Source: Ostreiculturibacter nitratireducens (GTDB taxonomy: Bacteria > Pseudomonadota > Alphaproteobacteria > Rhodobacterales > Rhodobacteraceae). Taken from it: a stretch of 64,000 bases of DNA. A model generated the notes under the pieces. It saw nothing but the letters and a program-made list of their open reading frames with translations. It searched no databases and had not been told where the DNA came from. Positions 63,257-64,000 of the stretch are shown here, piece by piece (within the stretch, counting starts at the first letter, position 1; every line of letters begins with the position of its first letter). The stretch lies in contig NZ_JAVQHL010000003.1 of assembly GCF_032670585.1 (NCBI RefSeq), positions 1-64,000 on the forward strand, read 5' to 3'. A program made the translations under genes and the position numbers.

Positions 63257-63271
63257 CGGGCGCCTGCGCGG

Positions 63272-64000
63272 CTAGCCCAGCGAGACGTCGAGGAACAGCA
63301 TCAGCACAAGGCCGATCGTCAGCCCCGTCGTTGCGGCGTTCTGATGCCCGTGGCGGTGGGTCTCGGGGATGATCTCGTGGCTGATAACGTAGATCATCGC
63401 GCCAGCCGCGAAGGCAAGCCCCCAGGGCAGGATCGGCTCTGACAATGTCACGGCCGCCACGCCGATCAGCCCGCCGACCGGCTCGACAAGCCCCGAGAGC
63501 GTCGCGATGGCGAAGGCGCGAAGCTTGCCGTAGCCCTGCCCTCTCAAGGCCACGGCGACGGCGAGCCCTTCGGGCGCGTTCTGCAGCCCGATCCCCGTCG
63601 CCAGCGTCATGCCGTTCGTGATGTCGCCGCCTCCGAAGCCTATGCCGACGGCCATTCCTTCCGGGAAGTTGTGGATGGTGATCGCGATGATGAACAGCCA
63701 GATCCGGGACATCGCACCCGCGTCGACGCCCTCCCTGCCCTCGATGAAGTGCTCATGCGGGAGAAGTTCGTTCAGCCCCGCGACCGCGACGACCCCCAGG
63801 ACGATACCCCCGACGGCGATCAGCGCCGCGATCGTCGAACTGCCATAGCGCGCCTCCGCCGCCTCGATCCCCGGAAGGATCAGCGAGAAGAACGAGGCCG
63901 CCAGCATGACGCCCGCGGCGAAGCCCAGCAGGCGGTCGTTCCAGGCCCGGCTGATGGTGCGGCCATAGAGCACCGGGACCGCGCCGACAGATGTCATCAG
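63272..64000 (-). CDS. ZIP-family metal transporter, 5' end outside window
   Basis: At least 242 residues, open to the window edge, with about seven to eight membrane segments. The ZIP metal-binding helices are present: IAITIHNFPEGMAVGIGFGG (HNxPEG) and IGLQNAPEGLAVAVALRG. A His-rich region (PETHRHGHQ) precedes the last helix. It would import Zn2+ or other divalent metals. It converges on trpA with 15 bases between. Confidence 0.92.
   Translation of the reverse strand: MMTSVGAVPVLYGRTISRAWNDRLLGFAAGVMLAASFFSLILPGIEAAEARYGSSTIAALIAVGGIVLGVVAVAGLNELLPHEHFIEGREGVDAGAMSRIWLFIIAITIHNFPEGMAVGIGFGGGDITNGMTLATGIGLQNAPEGLAVAVALRGQGYGKLRAFAIATLSGLVEPVGGLIGVAAVTLSEPILPWGLAFAAGAMIYVISHEIIPETHRHGHQNAATTGLTIGLVLMLFLDVSLG

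Overview
The window is high-GC DNA from an alphaproteobacterium, most likely Rhodobacterales (Rhodobacteraceae-type). The core genes at the right end (ychF, a VOC-family gene, trpA, a ZIP metal transporter) and the style of the prophage genes both point there. Core sequence occupies only about 60.5-64 kb. Nearly everything to the left is accessory DNA, apparently a ~60 kb island next to tRNA-Ser(GCT). An imperfect ~285-bp direct repeat lies at 369-652 and again at 60220-60508. The right copy runs into the 3' end of the intact tRNA; the left copy ends after the same last 8 bases of the tRNA.

Left arm (0.9-15.2 kb, + strand): a small AlpA/MerR-type DNA-binding gene, then an apparent defence operon. 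Its order is a WYL-domain regulator (BrxR/CapW type), a DUF262/DUF1524 HNH nuclease, a 28-codon bridging ORF, a SNF2-like helicase with a C-terminal DUF3883 region, a 160-aa unknown, a DUF1156 adenine/cytosine-amino methyltransferase, a HEPN-DUF499 ATPase and a PD-(D/E)XK-like nuclease. It resembles BREX and DISARM in logic (methylase + helicase + large ATPase + nuclease), but no PglZ, DrmA, DrmB or DrmC is present. It is the strongest candidate here for an incompletely described system.

Middle (15.2-56.5 kb): a tailed (siphovirus-like) prophage, mostly on the - strand. Reading right to left: CI-like repressor (+) and divergent early genes; a recombination/replication block (Sak4-like ATPase and partner, helicase, PD-(D/E)XK exonuclease, primase-helicase, RuvC-like resolvase); ParB-methylase; terminases; portal; a fused protease-capsid protein; head-tail joining and tail genes; a tape measure preceded by a -1 frameshift tail chaperone; a tail-tip protein carrying an inserted von Willebrand A domain; and lysis genes (M15 endolysin, Rz/Rz1). 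Two + strand cargo genes sit inside the - strand tail operon (a GIY-YIG-like protein and a 268-aa unknown). An AT-rich OLD-family nuclease gene lies beyond the repressor. A large serine recombinase module (four overlapping genes) closes the prophage side.

Right arm (56.5-59.8 kb, - strand): five tightly coupled genes behind one promoter that carries an inverted repeat between -35 and -10. They encode a DUF4258 protein, a 56-aa protein, two ribbon-helix-helix-like proteins and a NERD-UvrD helicase. This looks like a toxin-antitoxin-type controller attached to a helicase-nuclease effector. Together, the window looks like a defence island at a tRNA hotspot with a prophage, itself carrying cargo, integrated inside it.
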